DNA of 64,000 nt from Pseudaminobacter soli (ex Zhang et al. 2022) (GCF_014595955.1 NZ_JABVCF010000010.1:124001-188000), one strand, 5' to 3'. Numbered from the stretch's first letter, positions 17,746 to 27,277 are shown. Program-made: numbers and translations. Notes: a model not told the origin generated them from the sequence alone.

Positions 17746-18705
17746 TCAGGCGGACGCCAGCGTCGAGTCGGTAAGCGCCAGGTCGCTCTTGCCGACCACG
17801 TAGTCGACGCTGGTGAGGCCGAGCATGCCACGCAGTTTCTCCGCCGGCACGATGACCGGGCCAGGCGCCTTCGCGCTCCCCGGAGCCGGTTGCGGAAATG
17901 CCGTCGAGCGGGCCGTGTGGAAGGTCATGTTGCCCTCCACCTTCTGGATGATCTGGTGGATGTGGCCGTTGAGCACCGTGACCGAGCCGAACGGTTTTAG
18001 CATGGCCAGCGCCTGCGCGCTGTCGTCCGTTCCCCAGCCCCACTCGGGATAGATCGCCCAGAGCGGAATGTGGGCGAAGACGACGATGGGGGTCGAGGCG
18101 GATTGGCCGGAAAGGTTCTGCTTGAGCCAGGCCAACTGATCGGGGCCGAGAAAGCCGAGGCCGCCAGCCTTGAGGTTCACGACATTGACCAGGCCGATGA
18201 AGTGCACGCCCTCCTTGTCGAAGGAATACCAGCCTGCGCCCTTGGTGCTCTTCCCGTAGCGATCGAGATAGGCCTGCCCCTGGCCCTCGTCGACGACGTC
18301 ATGCTCGCCGGGGACATAGTGCACGTCGAGTCCCGTGCTGCCGATGATCTTCTCGGCCGTATCGAACTGCGCCGCGGTGGAAAGGTGCGTGATGTCGCCG
18401 GTGTGGATCATGAAGGATGGCTTGCGCGCAAGCGCCTTCACATGGTCGATGGCTTCCTGCAGCGTATCGACGGCAGTGACGCTCTTTTCCTTGTCGAAGC
18501 CGACATGGCTGTCGGAAATCTGGAGGAAGCTGAAGCCCTGCGGCCCCGGCTCGGCGGCCTGCGCCTCTCCGAGGAGGTTCAGAGGCTTCGGAACGCCGCC
18601 GGCCATGGTCCACATGATGCCGGTTCCGGCCCAGATCATGCACTCGAGAGCGTGCCGGCGAGTTAGGCCGCTCGCCCTGTGGTCAGTACCGGATCGATTG
18701 CTCAT
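17746..18705 (-). CDS. Tat-exported calcineurin-like metallophosphoesterase
   Basis: A 319-residue protein. The N-terminus has a twin-arginine signal (LTRRHALECMIWAG) ending near AQAAE. The metallophosphoesterase core then shows all metal-binding motifs in order: ISDSHVGF, IHTGDITH, PGEHDVV, FAHIPLW and NGHIHQ. It would act in the periplasm on phosphodiesters or monoesters; substrate unknown. Of two adjacent ATGs, the second (18703-18705, giving MSNRSG) is preferred because the AGGAG element is 7 bp from it but only 1 bp from the first. It leads the cluster with the cupredoxin (43 bp downstream) and the Crp gene. Confidence 0.9.
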   Translation of the reverse strand: MSNRSGTDHRASGLTRRHALECMIWAGTGIMWTMAGGVPKPLNLLGEAQAAEPGPQGFSFLQISDSHVGFDKEKSVTAVDTLQEAIDHVKALARKPSFMIHTGDITHLSTAAQFDTAEKIIGSTGLDVHYVPGEHDVVDEGQGQAYLDRYGKSTKGAGWYSFDKEGVHFIGLVNVVNLKAGGLGFLGPDQLAWLKQNLSGQSASTPIVVFAHIPLWAIYPEWGWGTDDSAQALAMLKPFGSVTVLNGHIHQIIQKVEGNMTFHTARSTAFPQPAPGSAKAPGPVIVPAEKLRGMLGLTSVDYVVGKSDLALTDSTLASA

Positions 18706-18997
18706 GACCATTCTCCTTTGCGCGTTGGATGCGCACACAGAAAAGACGAGTTCCTGACCAAGTTTATTCCAGCCTTGCGGCGGCAGGCGGTCACGTGCCG
18801 GTGATGGGAGTGACTGGCCGACCGCCGTCGATTGTGAACATCGCCGACGACGGCGGCCGGCTAGCGCGATTAAGAAATATCCACGCGAGCAAGCTCGATC
18901 GCTTGGCCGTCTGCTTCTCGCAATGTAGTTGGCAGTCGTCTCCAAATCGCCCCGGCGCGCAAAGTCGATCTTAAGATTCCCTTGCGAAAATGGCGCG

Positions 18998-20974
18998 ATG
19001 AAGAAGTTTGTCTTCTCGTTGCCAAACATCAATTCGTTCCCGAAGCCGTTCACAGCCGTTTCGAACGTTCATCGGCGCCTATCCGAATTGGTAAGGCCTT
19101 CGGGACAGTCTGGCGGAGAGAAGCACGACCTGAACGGGCGTTACGCCATCCTTCTAGGGCTCTCAGGTCTCTTCATACCTTTCTTCGTGATGCAGTTCAC
19201 CTTCACCGGCTATCCGGAAGCCGCCGGCATGATGGCCTTCACAGGCCTTCTGATGCTGACATCATTCTGGGTCTACAAGACCACCGGCAGGCTTGCAGTC
19301 GCGCGGGACGTGTTCCTCGGCAGCCTCTATGGCTTCCTGATCTGGGAGGCCGCCTATTACGACACCGTCTACTCGCCCGGCTCGTTCTGGTTCGTGGTGA
19401 TGCCGGTGGTCAGCGTGCTGCTCGGCAGTCCACGGGCCAGCGCCTGCTGGCTCCTCGCGGCACTGGCCGCTCTGGCGCTGATCTTCTTCATGTCAGGCGA
19501 AGGAGCGGGCCATCCAGCCTACATGACCGATCAGTTCCGCATTCTCTACTCGGTAAGCCTCGGCGGCATGATCGTGGCGGTCGTCTCATTCGTCCTAATC
19601 GTGGATGCCGCGCGCGCGCAGGCGCACAAGAGCCTTGAGTCCGCGAACGCCGCAAACCGGGATCTCGCAGAGCGCGACGAACTGACCGGGCTCTTCAACA
19701 GGCGGGCCCTGCTCGAACGCATCAACACCCGTATGTGGCAGCAGTCCCGGCCGGAGGAGATCGCGATCCTTGTCGCCGATCTCGACGGCTTCAAGGACAT
19801 CAACGACACCCACGGACACCACGTCGGAGACCGGGTGATCCAGGACATTTCATCAAAGCTCTCGGCTCTGTGCGAAGACGGCAATACCATCCTGGCCCGA
19901 CTCGGTGGCGACGAGTTCGCGATCTTCATGTCAGGCGAAGGCTGCGTGGAGAGGGCGCACGGCTTTGCGCAGGCCGCCCTGGAGATCACCCAGATTCCGA
20001 TCGAGATAGACGGCCGTGCGACCATGCTCGGCATCAGCCTCGGTCTGGGCACTGCCGGAGCCAGCGTAGACGCGGCCGAACTCATGCGGCGGGCCGACGT
20101 TGCGATGTACGAAGCCAAGCATCAGGGCAAAAACAGACTTTGTCGGTACCGGGATGAGATCGACGGCACGCGCGCCAAGCGCCTGGACCTCGCAAAGGAA
20201 CTCGATCAAGCGCTGTCCGATTGCCTGATCGAGGTTCACTATCAGCCGATCGTCGATTCGCGGACCCGCGGCATGACCGGCGTGGAAGCGCTGGCGCGAT
20301 GGACAGCCTCGTCGGGCGAGGCTGTCAGGCCCGACGAATTCATTTCGATTGCCGAAGAATCCGGCATCATCAATAAGTTGGGGCTCTATGTCCTCGAGAA
20401 GGCCTGTCGTGATGCAGCCGCTTGGCCCGGCCTCACGCTTTCGGTCAATCTCTCCCCCGTTCAGTTCCGCAGCCCGACCCTGGTAGGGGATATCCTGCAG
20501 GTCCTGAACAGAACGGCCTTTCCCGCCGCCCGCCTAGAATTGGAGATGACGGAAGGCTATCTGATCGAGCATCGCGAGCGCGCGCTGCCCGTGATCGAAG
20601 CCTTGCGCGCCGAGGGGATCAGGATCGCCCTGGACGATTTCGGCAGCGGTTATTCCAGCATCGGGTATCTGCGCCAGTACAGGTTCGATCGGCTGAAGAT
20701 CGACAGGTCCCTGGTGAATGGCATGCTCCGGGACGAAGCCTCCACGAACATCCTCCAGGCGATCGCCCTGCTTGCCCAGAGCCTGACGCTCGATCTGACA
20801 GCCGAGGGAGTCGAGACGGACGAGCAAGCCCAACTTCTTCAGTTGACTGGGTGTTCAAGCCTGCAAGGATATCTGTTCGGCAGGCCCGTTCCGGCTGAGG
20901 CGATCGATGCGATGCTGGCTGCAACACGCACCGGCGGAAGCGGAGTGGCCTTCCGGCCGGCAATCAGGGCCTGA
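18998..20974 (+). CDS. membrane-anchored GGDEF-EAL diguanylate cyclase/phosphodiesterase
   Basis: About 658 residues. The N-terminal membrane region has roughly six hydrophobic segments (about residues 40-210). A GGDEF domain follows (DELTGLFNRRAL, then an intact LGGDEFAIF active site near residue 310), then a C-terminal EAL domain (GVEALARW, NLSPVQF, DDFGSGYSSIGYLRQ, KIDRSLV, AEGVET). Both catalytic signatures look intact, so it may both make and degrade cyclic di-GMP. No RxxD inhibitory site is obvious before GGDEF. The start is uncertain: an in-frame ATG lies at 18929, and 18998 (MKKFVFSL) was chosen as more protein-like. Confidence 0.9.
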   Translation: MKKFVFSLPNINSFPKPFTAVSNVHRRLSELVRPSGQSGGEKHDLNGRYAILLGLSGLFIPFFVMQFTFTGYPEAAGMMAFTGLLMLTSFWVYKTTGRLAVARDVFLGSLYGFLIWEAAYYDTVYSPGSFWFVVMPVVSVLLGSPRASACWLLAALAALALIFFMSGEGAGHPAYMTDQFRILYSVSLGGMIVAVVSFVLIVDAARAQAHKSLESANAANRDLAERDELTGLFNRRALLERINTRMWQQSRPEEIAILVADLDGFKDINDTHGHHVGDRVIQDISSKLSALCEDGNTILARLGGDEFAIFMSGEGCVERAHGFAQAALEITQIPIEIDGRATMLGISLGLGTAGASVDAAELMRRADVAMYEAKHQGKNRLCRYRDEIDGTRAKRLDLAKELDQALSDCLIEVHYQPIVDSRTRGMTGVEALARWTASSGEAVRPDEFISIAEESGIINKLGLYVLEKACRDAAAWPGLTLSVNLSPVQFRSPTLVGDILQVLNRTAFPAARLELEMTEGYLIEHRERALPVIEALRAEGIRIALDDFGSGYSSIGYLRQYRFDRLKIDRSLVNGMLRDEASTNILQAIALLAQSLTLDLTAEGVETDEQAQLLQLTGCSSLQGYLFGRPVPAEAIDAMLAATRTGGSGVAFRPAIRA

Positions 20975-21038
20975 ACAACCCCGCTGAGGCCGGCGTCGGA
21001 GTTGGCTGCTCCATGCGCCTCGGCAAGCCGGATGGCGG

Positions 21039-22274
21039 CTAGGCCGCCGCCATTGCCGGTTGGGCCTTGGGAAACGGCCTGAAGGTAAGGGCGATCAGGA
21101 AAGCGCCTAGCCCGATGCCCCAGGCGCCAATGTACAGCCAACTATAGGTACCCATGCTGTCATAGATGAAGCCGCCGGCCAGCGGCCCGGTCGCCATGCC
21201 GAGGCTGCCGGCCATCGCGATGCCGCCGATCACGGTGCCCATCATGCGCAGCGGAAAGTTCTCGCGCGCGATCACCGCATAGAGCGGCATAACGCCGGCA
21301 TAGATGAAGCCGACCAGCGCGGCGACAGCGTAGAAGCCGCTGAGTTGGCTCACGAAGACATAGCCTAACACCCCGAACGCCTGCAGCAGCAGCCCCATGA
21401 CCAGAATGCGCTTCGCGCCGAAGCGGTCTCCGAGCAGGCCGAAGGCGATGCGGCCGCCCATACCCGCCAGCCCTTCGACGCTGTAGATCGAGACCGCCGC
21501 GATCATTGGGATCCCGCAGGTGAGGGCGTAGCTCACGGTGTGGAAGATCGGGCCCGAATGGGTGGCGCAGCAGAAGAAGTTCGTCAGCAGCAGGACGATG
21601 AACTGCGGCGACTTCATCGCCTCACCCAGGGTCATGTCGGGTTGCCCCTCCGCATCCGCCGGCGCGCCTGCAGCATTCGCCGCCTCGAGAACTGGGGGGC
21701 GACGCACCAGCAGCGAGGCGGGGATCATCAGGACCGCCGCGATCGCTGCGATGATCAGGAGAGACGTTCTCCAGTCGTAGACTGTGACGAGCCATGCCGC
21801 GAGCGGCGACATGGTCATCGGTGCCATTCCCATCCCGGCGGAGACCAGCGACACGGCAAGGCTGCGCTGCGTCTCGAACCAGCCGGTCACACACGCCATC
21901 ATGGGCGCGAAAATGGCTGCAGTCGCGGCGCCGACCACCACGCCGAATACGAGTTGGAACTCGATGAGAGACGTTGCCCGGCTCGCGAGGGCGAGGCTGA
22001 CGACAAGGAGCACCGATCCGGTCAGCACGACAAAACGTGGCCCCCAGCGATCCGAGAGGGTGCCCCAGACCATGCTCGCCAGGGCGAGGGCAAGGAAGCC
22101 GATCGTCATGGCCGTCGAGATGCCGGTGACCGACCAACCGGTATCGCGGGACATCGGCAGGAGGAAAACAGGCAGCGAGAACATCGCGCCTATCGCGACA
22201 CAGCCGAGGAGGCCGCCTGCGGCTACGATCACCCAGCGATGGGGACTTTCCGTCACAGTTGGTGCATGCGGCAT
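21039..22274 (-). CDS. MFS transporter, monocarboxylate/oxalate-formate-like
   Basis: A 411-residue protein with about 12 hydrophobic segments. The N-terminal half has GTLSDRWGPRFVVLTG (TM2-3 loop) and a large GAATAAIFAPMMACVTGWF segment; the second half repeats the loop as FGLLGDRFGAKRILVMG. The spacing and the WVIVAAGGLLGC start resemble the OFA/monocarboxylate branch of the MFS. The central loop (about residues 190-220) is cytosolic and acidic. Gamma-glutamyltransferase lies 134 bp upstream on the same strand, so the two may be co-expressed. Substrate unassigned. Confidence 0.85.
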   Translation of the reverse strand: MPHAPTVTESPHRWVIVAAGGLLGCVAIGAMFSLPVFLLPMSRDTGWSVTGISTAMTIGFLALALASMVWGTLSDRWGPRFVVLTGSVLLVVSLALASRATSLIEFQLVFGVVVGAATAAIFAPMMACVTGWFETQRSLAVSLVSAGMGMAPMTMSPLAAWLVTVYDWRTSLLIIAAIAAVLMIPASLLVRRPPVLEAANAAGAPADAEGQPDMTLGEAMKSPQFIVLLLTNFFCCATHSGPIFHTVSYALTCGIPMIAAVSIYSVEGLAGMGGRIAFGLLGDRFGAKRILVMGLLLQAFGVLGYVFVSQLSGFYAVAALVGFIYAGVMPLYAVIARENFPLRMMGTVIGGIAMAGSLGMATGPLAGGFIYDSMGTYSWLYIGAWGIGLGAFLIALTFRPFPKAQPAMAAA

Positions 22275-22408
22275 GACAGGGCTCCAGGCAGTGGCGATGC
22301 GCCGCTTCGAGCGGGGTGCTGCCGTAAAGACGGAGCGGCCCGGCGGAATGCGACAAGGCTCCCGAAAAATTCCGCGGGCCTACCCTCCCCGCGTTCCGCT
22401 GACTGCCG

Positions 22409-24172
22409 TCAGTTGCCGATTGCCACCCCTTCGCGCCGGCTGTCGGCGCCGCCGGTCAGCCCGTCGGCGCCGACCACGACCGCCTGGATGCCGGAATTCA
22501 TATCGATGAGTTTCACCTCATGGCCCTTGGCCTCGATCTCCAACTTCCAGCCTTCCGCCTCGGTGCCGGCCTCCAGTTCGGTCGGTCCGTTGCGGCTGCC
22601 GAAATTGGGAAGGTCGACAGCGACCTGTGGGTCGAGCTTCCAGTCGAGGAGGGCGACGAGGGTCTTGGCGACATAGGGGATGATCTGGCTGCCGCCGGGC
22701 GAGCCGACCACGGCATAGAGCTTGCCCGCGGCATCGAAGACGATCGTCGGCGCCATCGACGAGCGCGGCCGCTTGCCGCCCTCGACGCGGTTGGCGACCG
22801 GCCGGCCCTCCTCGGTCGGCGCGAAGCTGAAATCGGTGAGTTCGTTGTTGAGCAGGAAGCCGCTGCGCGTCATCAACCGCGCCCCGAAACCGTCCTCGAT
22901 GGTGGTGGTCATCGACACCGCATGGCCCTCGCGGTCGACAATGGAGATATGGCTTGTACCGAATTCGATGCCCTCGGAAGGCGCGAAGAAAAACTCCGTC
23001 TTCTGGAAAGGCGGCTCGCCGGCTTTAGCCTTGCCGATCGATCGGCCGGCCCCCAGAAGAGCGGCCCGGCTCTTCAGATAGCCGGGGTCCGTCAGCCCGC
23101 GCACGGGCACGTCGACGAAGGCCGGATCGCCCAGGAAGAGCGCGCGGTCGGCGAAGGCGAGCCGGCCTGCCTCGGCCAGCCAGTGCACTGCCTCCGGTCC
23201 CGGCTTCATTGCGCCGAGGTCCTGCCCTTCAACGATGCCGAGCATCTGCAGGATCGCGATGCCGCCCGAACTCGGCGGGGCCATGCCGCAGACCCGGTAG
23301 ACCCGGTACATCCCGCAGACCGGCTCGCGCTCCTCGACCTTATAGCGTTTCAGGTCGTCCAGCGTCATGTCGCCGGGATTGGTGGGATGGCGTCCCACGG
23401 TCGCCACGATGTCGGCGGCGATGCTGCCGCTGTAGAAGGCATCGGCTCCCTTGTCCGCGATCTCGCGCAGTGTTTTTGCGAAGGCGGGATTCTTGAGGAC
23501 CGTGCCGACCGGCTTCGGAGTGCCGTCCTCCTGGTAGAAATAGGCGCGCGCCAGCGCATCCGATTGCAGGAATTTTTCCTGGCCGAGCAGCCCGTTCAGC
23601 CGGGGCGAGATGGTGAAGCCGTCTTCCGCCAGCTTCAGTGCAGGCGCGATCACATCGGCCCAAGGCAGCTTGCCCCAGCGCTTGCGCGCCGTTTCCAGTA
23701 GGCGCGGCGTGCCCGGAACGCCGACGGAGCGACCGCCCACCACCGCATCGTAGAATGCCATGGGCTTGCCGTCGGGACCCATGAAGCGGTCCGGCGTTGC
23801 GGCCGCCGGCGCGGTCTCGCGGCCGTCGAGGCTGGTGAGTTTTGTGCCGTCCCAATAGAGCAGGAAAGCGCCGCCGCCGATGCCGGAGCTTTGCGGCTCC
23901 ACCAGGTTCAGCACCAGTTGGACGGCCACCGCCGCGTCCACCGCACTGCCGCCGGCAGCCAAGATCTGTCGGCCCGCCTCCGCGGCCAACGGGTTGGCCG
24001 CCGCGACCATGTCCTGATTGGCCGTCGTGGAATGTTTCGCAATGCGCCCGGTCGGCGCCTCGGGCGCGGGCGCTGCGGTCTGGGCCTGAGCGAGACACGG
24101 CGCCACAAGAGCCAAGGCAAGAAGGCTCGAACGGAACCCGCGCTTCATGGCTGAGACATGGGTTGCGGTCAT
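22409..24172 (-). CDS. ggt: gamma-glutamyltransferase
   Basis: A 587-residue secreted proenzyme. A Sec signal ends near AQAQTAA. The large-subunit region shows HSTTANQDMVAAANPLAAEAG and GSAVDAAVAVQLVLNLVEPQ, then GIGGGAFLLYWDG. The autoprocessing nucleophile is the Thr in EFGTSHISIVD (about residue 398), followed by DREGHAVSMTTTIEDGFGA; substrate-site motifs NNELTDFSF and RPRSSMAPTI are present. It cleaves glutathione and transfers the gamma-glutamyl group in the periplasm. The upstream region 24173-24311 holds no gene. Confidence 0.96.
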   Translation of the reverse strand: MTATHVSAMKRGFRSSLLALALVAPCLAQAQTAAPAPEAPTGRIAKHSTTANQDMVAAANPLAAEAGRQILAAGGSAVDAAVAVQLVLNLVEPQSSGIGGGAFLLYWDGTKLTSLDGRETAPAAATPDRFMGPDGKPMAFYDAVVGGRSVGVPGTPRLLETARKRWGKLPWADVIAPALKLAEDGFTISPRLNGLLGQEKFLQSDALARAYFYQEDGTPKPVGTVLKNPAFAKTLREIADKGADAFYSGSIAADIVATVGRHPTNPGDMTLDDLKRYKVEEREPVCGMYRVYRVCGMAPPSSGGIAILQMLGIVEGQDLGAMKPGPEAVHWLAEAGRLAFADRALFLGDPAFVDVPVRGLTDPGYLKSRAALLGAGRSIGKAKAGEPPFQKTEFFFAPSEGIEFGTSHISIVDREGHAVSMTTTIEDGFGARLMTRSGFLLNNELTDFSFAPTEEGRPVANRVEGGKRPRSSMAPTIVFDAAGKLYAVVGSPGGSQIIPYVAKTLVALLDWKLDPQVAVDLPNFGSRNGPTELEAGTEAEGWKLEIEAKGHEVKLIDMNSGIQAVVVGADGLTGGADSRREGVAIGN

Positions 24173-24311
24173 GCTTCCCTCCTCAACGATAGATTGCCTC
24201 GCAGAGTAGCAATGAATTGGAGACGAAGGGAAGGCCCCGAGCTTAGGCGCGGTGGACTGCAGAGAGAGCCGACAAATTCACCATCAGCGGCCCGGGGCGA
24301 TCAAGGGCGCG

Positions 24312-24638
24312 CTACCGGTTCAAGCTCAGGATATAAGCCGAGACGTTCCGGACCTCATCGCGGGACAGCTTTATCATCGGCATGGTGGGATGCTCATGCA
24401 CCGTAAGCCAGACGTTGAGCGCTGCCGCTGTCATACCGGGTGTCTCTGCTATCCTTTGAAAGCTGGGCGCGGTTGCGATCGGGGATCGCGACTGGCCCGG
24501 ACGGATCTCGTGACAGGACGCGCAGACCTCGCGCGCAAGCTCGCGCCCTTGCCGAACGTCTTGCGCTTGTGCCGCCGACACAGGCGAGGTGCCGACAGCG
24601 ACAATTGAGGCGATCAGAGTTCGCACTGTGCCTTGCAT
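24312..24638 (-). CDS. small periplasmic mono-heme cytochrome c
   Basis: A 108-residue protein. A signal peptide (about residues 1-25, ending AAQA) precedes one haem motif CASCH (about residues 39-43). The distal Met ligand is in TMPMIKLS near the C-terminus, followed by VRNVSAYILSL, the typical class I cytochrome c end. It starts 10 bp after the GMC dehydrogenase stop, so it is very likely the electron acceptor of that enzyme. Classical GMC alcohol/gluconate dehydrogenases use a triheme cytochrome of about 400 residues, so this is a reduced version. Confidence 0.9.
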   Translation of the reverse strand: MQGTVRTLIASIVAVGTSPVSAAQAQDVRQGRELAREVCASCHEIRPGQSRSPIATAPSFQRIAETPGMTAAALNVWLTVHEHPTMPMIKLSRDEVRNVSAYILSLNR

Positions 24639-24648
24639 GGCCCGGCGC

Positions 24649-26220
24649 TCAGATGTTCCGGGCGCCCATTTCCTGCGCGATGTAGTCGGCCTGGCGGAGG
24701 GCGAGCGTCACGATGGTGAGGGTGGGATTCTCCGCTCCTCCGGTCGTGAACTGGCTGCCGTCCGACACGAACAGATTCTTGATGTCGTGCGTCTGGCCGT
24801 GCCTGTTGACGACGCCGTCCCTCGGATTCTCGCTCATGCGGTTGGTGCCGAGGTTGTGCGTGGACGGATAGGGCGGCGTCGGCATCGTGCGGGTGGCCCC
24901 GACCGCATGGTAGAGCGCGATCCCTTGCTGGTAGGCATGGTTGCGCATGGCGACGTCGTTCGGATGGTCGGTGAACCACACATCCGGGATCGGCATGCCG
25001 TGCTCGTCCTTGAGTTCGGCATGCAGCTTCACCGCATTCTGCTCCTGCGGCATGTCCTCGCCGACGATCCACATGCCGGCCATCGAGTCGTAATGGTCGA
25101 GCGCGGTGGTGAAAGACCGCCCCCAGTCGCCCGGATTGAGGAAGGCCGCCATAAAGGGCAGGCCGAGCGACAGCGTCTCAAGTTCGTAGCCTCCAACGAA
25201 GCCGCGCGACGGGTCGTTTCTCGCCTCGTCGCGGATGATCCCGGCCATCGTCGTGCCCCGGTACATATGCACCTTCTTGTCGAATACGGCGTAGACCGAG
25301 CCGGTCGTGTGGCGCATGTAGTTCTTGCCGACCTGGCCCGATGAATTAGCCAGCCCGTCCCGGAACGTGTTCGATGCCGAGTTCAAAAGCAGCCGCGGGC
25401 TCTCGATCGAATTGCAGGCGACGCAGACCACGCGCGCCTTCTGGCTCTGCAGCTTGCCGTCCTTGTCCGCGTAGACGACGTTGGTGACCTTGCCGCTGTC
25501 GTCATGCTCGATCTTGAGCACCATGGAATCCGGGCGAACTTCCAGCTTGCCGGTCGCCTCGCCTTTCGGGATTTCCGTGTAGAGGGTCGACCACTTGGCG
25601 CCCCATTTGCAGCCCTGGAAGCAGAAGCCGGTCTGCTGGCACGCCATGCGGCCGTCGCGCTCGGCCGAATTGATCGCCATGCGCCCGGTGTGGCACTCCT
25701 TGTAGCCGAGTTCGTCGGCGCCGGCCTTCATCACCTTGAAGTTGTTGTCGTCGGGCAGTCCCTCGATGCCGTGGGTGCGGGTGACCCCCAACTTGTCCTC
25801 GGCCCTGTCGTAATAGGGCTCGAGGTCTGCGAGCGTGATCGGCCAGTCGAGAAGGTTTGCGCCCTCGATCTTGCCGTAGTTGGTCAGGGTCTTGAATTCA
25901 TGATCCTGGAAGCGCAGCGAGGCACCGGCCCAATGCGTCGTGGTGCCGCCGACCGCCTTGACGATCCAGGCCGGCAGGTTGGGGAAGTCCTTGGAAACAC
26001 GCCAGCCGCCGCCCGTGGCGCGCTTGTCGCGCCAGGCGAGTTGAGCGAACGAGTCCCACTCGTCGTTGACGAAATCCGTGTAGTCGAGACGCGGGCCGGC
26101 CTCGAGGATGAGGACGTCGACGCCCTTCTGGGCGAGTTCGTTGCCTAGCGTGCCGCCTCCGGCGCCGGAGCCGATGATGACCACCACGTTCTCGTCATTG
26201 AGATCATAGGGTGCAGGCAT
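24649..26220 (-). CDS. GMC-family FAD dehydrogenase, large subunit
   Basis: A 523-residue flavoprotein of the gluconate 2-dehydrogenase/FAD-glucose dehydrogenase alpha type. The Rossmann FAD site is VVIIGSGAGGGTLGNELA at residues 11-28, then ILEAGPRLD. A Cys cluster CQQTGFCFQGC (around residue 195) matches the position of the Fe-S or electron-exit cysteines in this group. The C-terminal active site has the His in STHNLGTNRM and the Asn of GGAENPTLT. It has no signal peptide, so export probably relies on the Tat-bearing small subunit upstream. It oxidises an alcohol, sugar or sugar acid; the substrate is unknown. Confidence 0.9.
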   Translation of the reverse strand: MPAPYDLNDENVVVIIGSGAGGGTLGNELAQKGVDVLILEAGPRLDYTDFVNDEWDSFAQLAWRDKRATGGGWRVSKDFPNLPAWIVKAVGGTTTHWAGASLRFQDHEFKTLTNYGKIEGANLLDWPITLADLEPYYDRAEDKLGVTRTHGIEGLPDDNNFKVMKAGADELGYKECHTGRMAINSAERDGRMACQQTGFCFQGCKWGAKWSTLYTEIPKGEATGKLEVRPDSMVLKIEHDDSGKVTNVVYADKDGKLQSQKARVVCVACNSIESPRLLLNSASNTFRDGLANSSGQVGKNYMRHTTGSVYAVFDKKVHMYRGTTMAGIIRDEARNDPSRGFVGGYELETLSLGLPFMAAFLNPGDWGRSFTTALDHYDSMAGMWIVGEDMPQEQNAVKLHAELKDEHGMPIPDVWFTDHPNDVAMRNHAYQQGIALYHAVGATRTMPTPPYPSTHNLGTNRMSENPRDGVVNRHGQTHDIKNLFVSDGSQFTTGGAENPTLTIVTLALRQADYIAQEMGARNI

Positions 26221-26271
26221 GTCTTCCTCCCAGGGAATTCTTGGCTGCGATTGCGTGGATCGAAGGCCCGG

Positions 26272-26808
26272 TCAGAGCCATTCGATGTCGTCGAAGCCTC
26301 GCTTGATGTATCCCCCCTTGGAATAGGACTCGCCCTCGTAGCCGAAGATCGGCCAGACCTCCTTCTGATTGTAGAGGCTCACCACGAGCCCGCCCCGCAC
26401 CGTCTGGAAGAAGGGCGTCGTCTCGATCTGCCTGAGGACGGCAACGCGATCTTCTTCCCAGCCGAGCCCGGTGTAGCCGCCGACGCCGGATCTGCGGTCC
26501 AGATCGGCGATTCCATTCTCGATGAGTTCCTTGTGGGCCGGGTCCTTGCCGGCCTGCTCGTCGTGCGACTTAACCGCGATGGCGTAGTATCTGTCCGGCA
26601 CCTGATCGTGCGGGTAGATGTCGCGCGCCATCTGGATCAGCGTCGCCATAGTCTCGGGCTTCAGCGCGCTCGTTTCCAGGGCCCAGGATTCGGTGGCACT
26701 GAGCAGCACCGCCGAACCGCTGATGACGAATAGCGCGCCGGCCGCCGAGCCGCGTTTCAGGAGTTCGCGCCGGGAAAGGCCCGGCTTGCCTGTATAGATC
26801 GTGACCAT
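26272..26808 (-). CDS. gluconate 2-dehydrogenase subunit 3-like protein, Tat-exported
   Basis: A 178-residue small subunit. A twin-arginine signal (GLSRRELLKRGSAAGALFVI) leads into a helical domain with ARDIYPHDQVPDRYYA, the family hallmark, and an aromatic C-terminus (YNQKEVWPIFGYEGES). It escorts the FAD subunit through the Tat system and stabilises the complex. The start at 26808 was chosen over an upstream in-frame ATG because AGGGAGGT lies 5 bp before it. The FAD subunit follows after 51 bp and the cytochrome c after that, so the three form one operon. Confidence 0.92.
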   Translation of the reverse strand: MVTIYTGKPGLSRRELLKRGSAAGALFVISGSAVLLSATESWALETSALKPETMATLIQMARDIYPHDQVPDRYYAIAVKSHDEQAGKDPAHKELIENGIADLDRRSGVGGYTGLGWEEDRVAVLRQIETTPFFQTVRGGLVVSLYNQKEVWPIFGYEGESYSKGGYIKRGFDDIEWL

Positions 26809-26881
26809 CCGTACCTCCCTTGCGTGCCCTGTTCCCAGGACGAAGTGGACGGCCCCTCCCCTGCACTCGCGGCTTGCGCCG

Positions 26882-27277
26882 CTATTTGTAGCGCCCTCCC
26901 CGCTGCAAGACCTCGATCTTGTAGCCGTCCGGATCCTCGATGAAGAAGAAGCGGGCAATCGGCGTGCCGCCGGGGGCGAAGTCGACGATATTCTTCGGCG
27001 AAAGGCCGCGTTCGCTCATGCGGTTGTGCTCGGCCTCGAGATCGTCGACCGATACCGCCAGATGGCCATAGCCGTCGCCGAGCGAATAGGGCTCAGTACG
27101 CCCCTTGTTGACGGTCAGTTCGACCTCGAATTCGCTTTCCGGATTGCTGAGGTAGATCAATGTGAACGTGTCGAAATCCAGCCGCTCAGCAATCTCCAGT
27201 CCGAACGCGGCCCTGTAGAAATCGATCGAGCGCGCCTCATCGAGCACGCGCACCATGGAATGAATAGCCTTCGCCAA
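26882..27277 (-). CDS. gloA: lactoylglutathione lyase (glyoxalase I)
   Basis: A 131-residue VOC-fold protein matching single-domain glyoxalase I: HSMVRVLDEARSIDFYRAAFG at residues 6-26 with metal-ligand His6, GHLAVSVDDLEAEHNRM (second His), and the C-terminal FFIEDPDGYKIEVLQ with Glu ligands. It converts the methylglyoxal-glutathione hemithioacetal to S-lactoylglutathione. It is co-directional with and just upstream of the GMC dehydrogenase genes (73 bp gap), so detoxification of reactive carbonyls may be linked to that enzyme. Gamma-glutamyltransferase nearby also relates to glutathione. Confidence 0.93.
   Translation of the reverse strand: MAKAIHSMVRVLDEARSIDFYRAAFGLEIAERLDFDTFTLIYLSNPESEFEVELTVNKGRTEPYSLGDGYGHLAVSVDDLEAEHNRMSERGLSPKNIVDFAPGGTPIARFFFIEDPDGYKIEVLQRGGRYK

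Noticed and set aside
22520-23701. A 393-codon plus-strand frame opposite ggt
   Set aside because: Antisense shadow of a gene with intact catalytic motifs.
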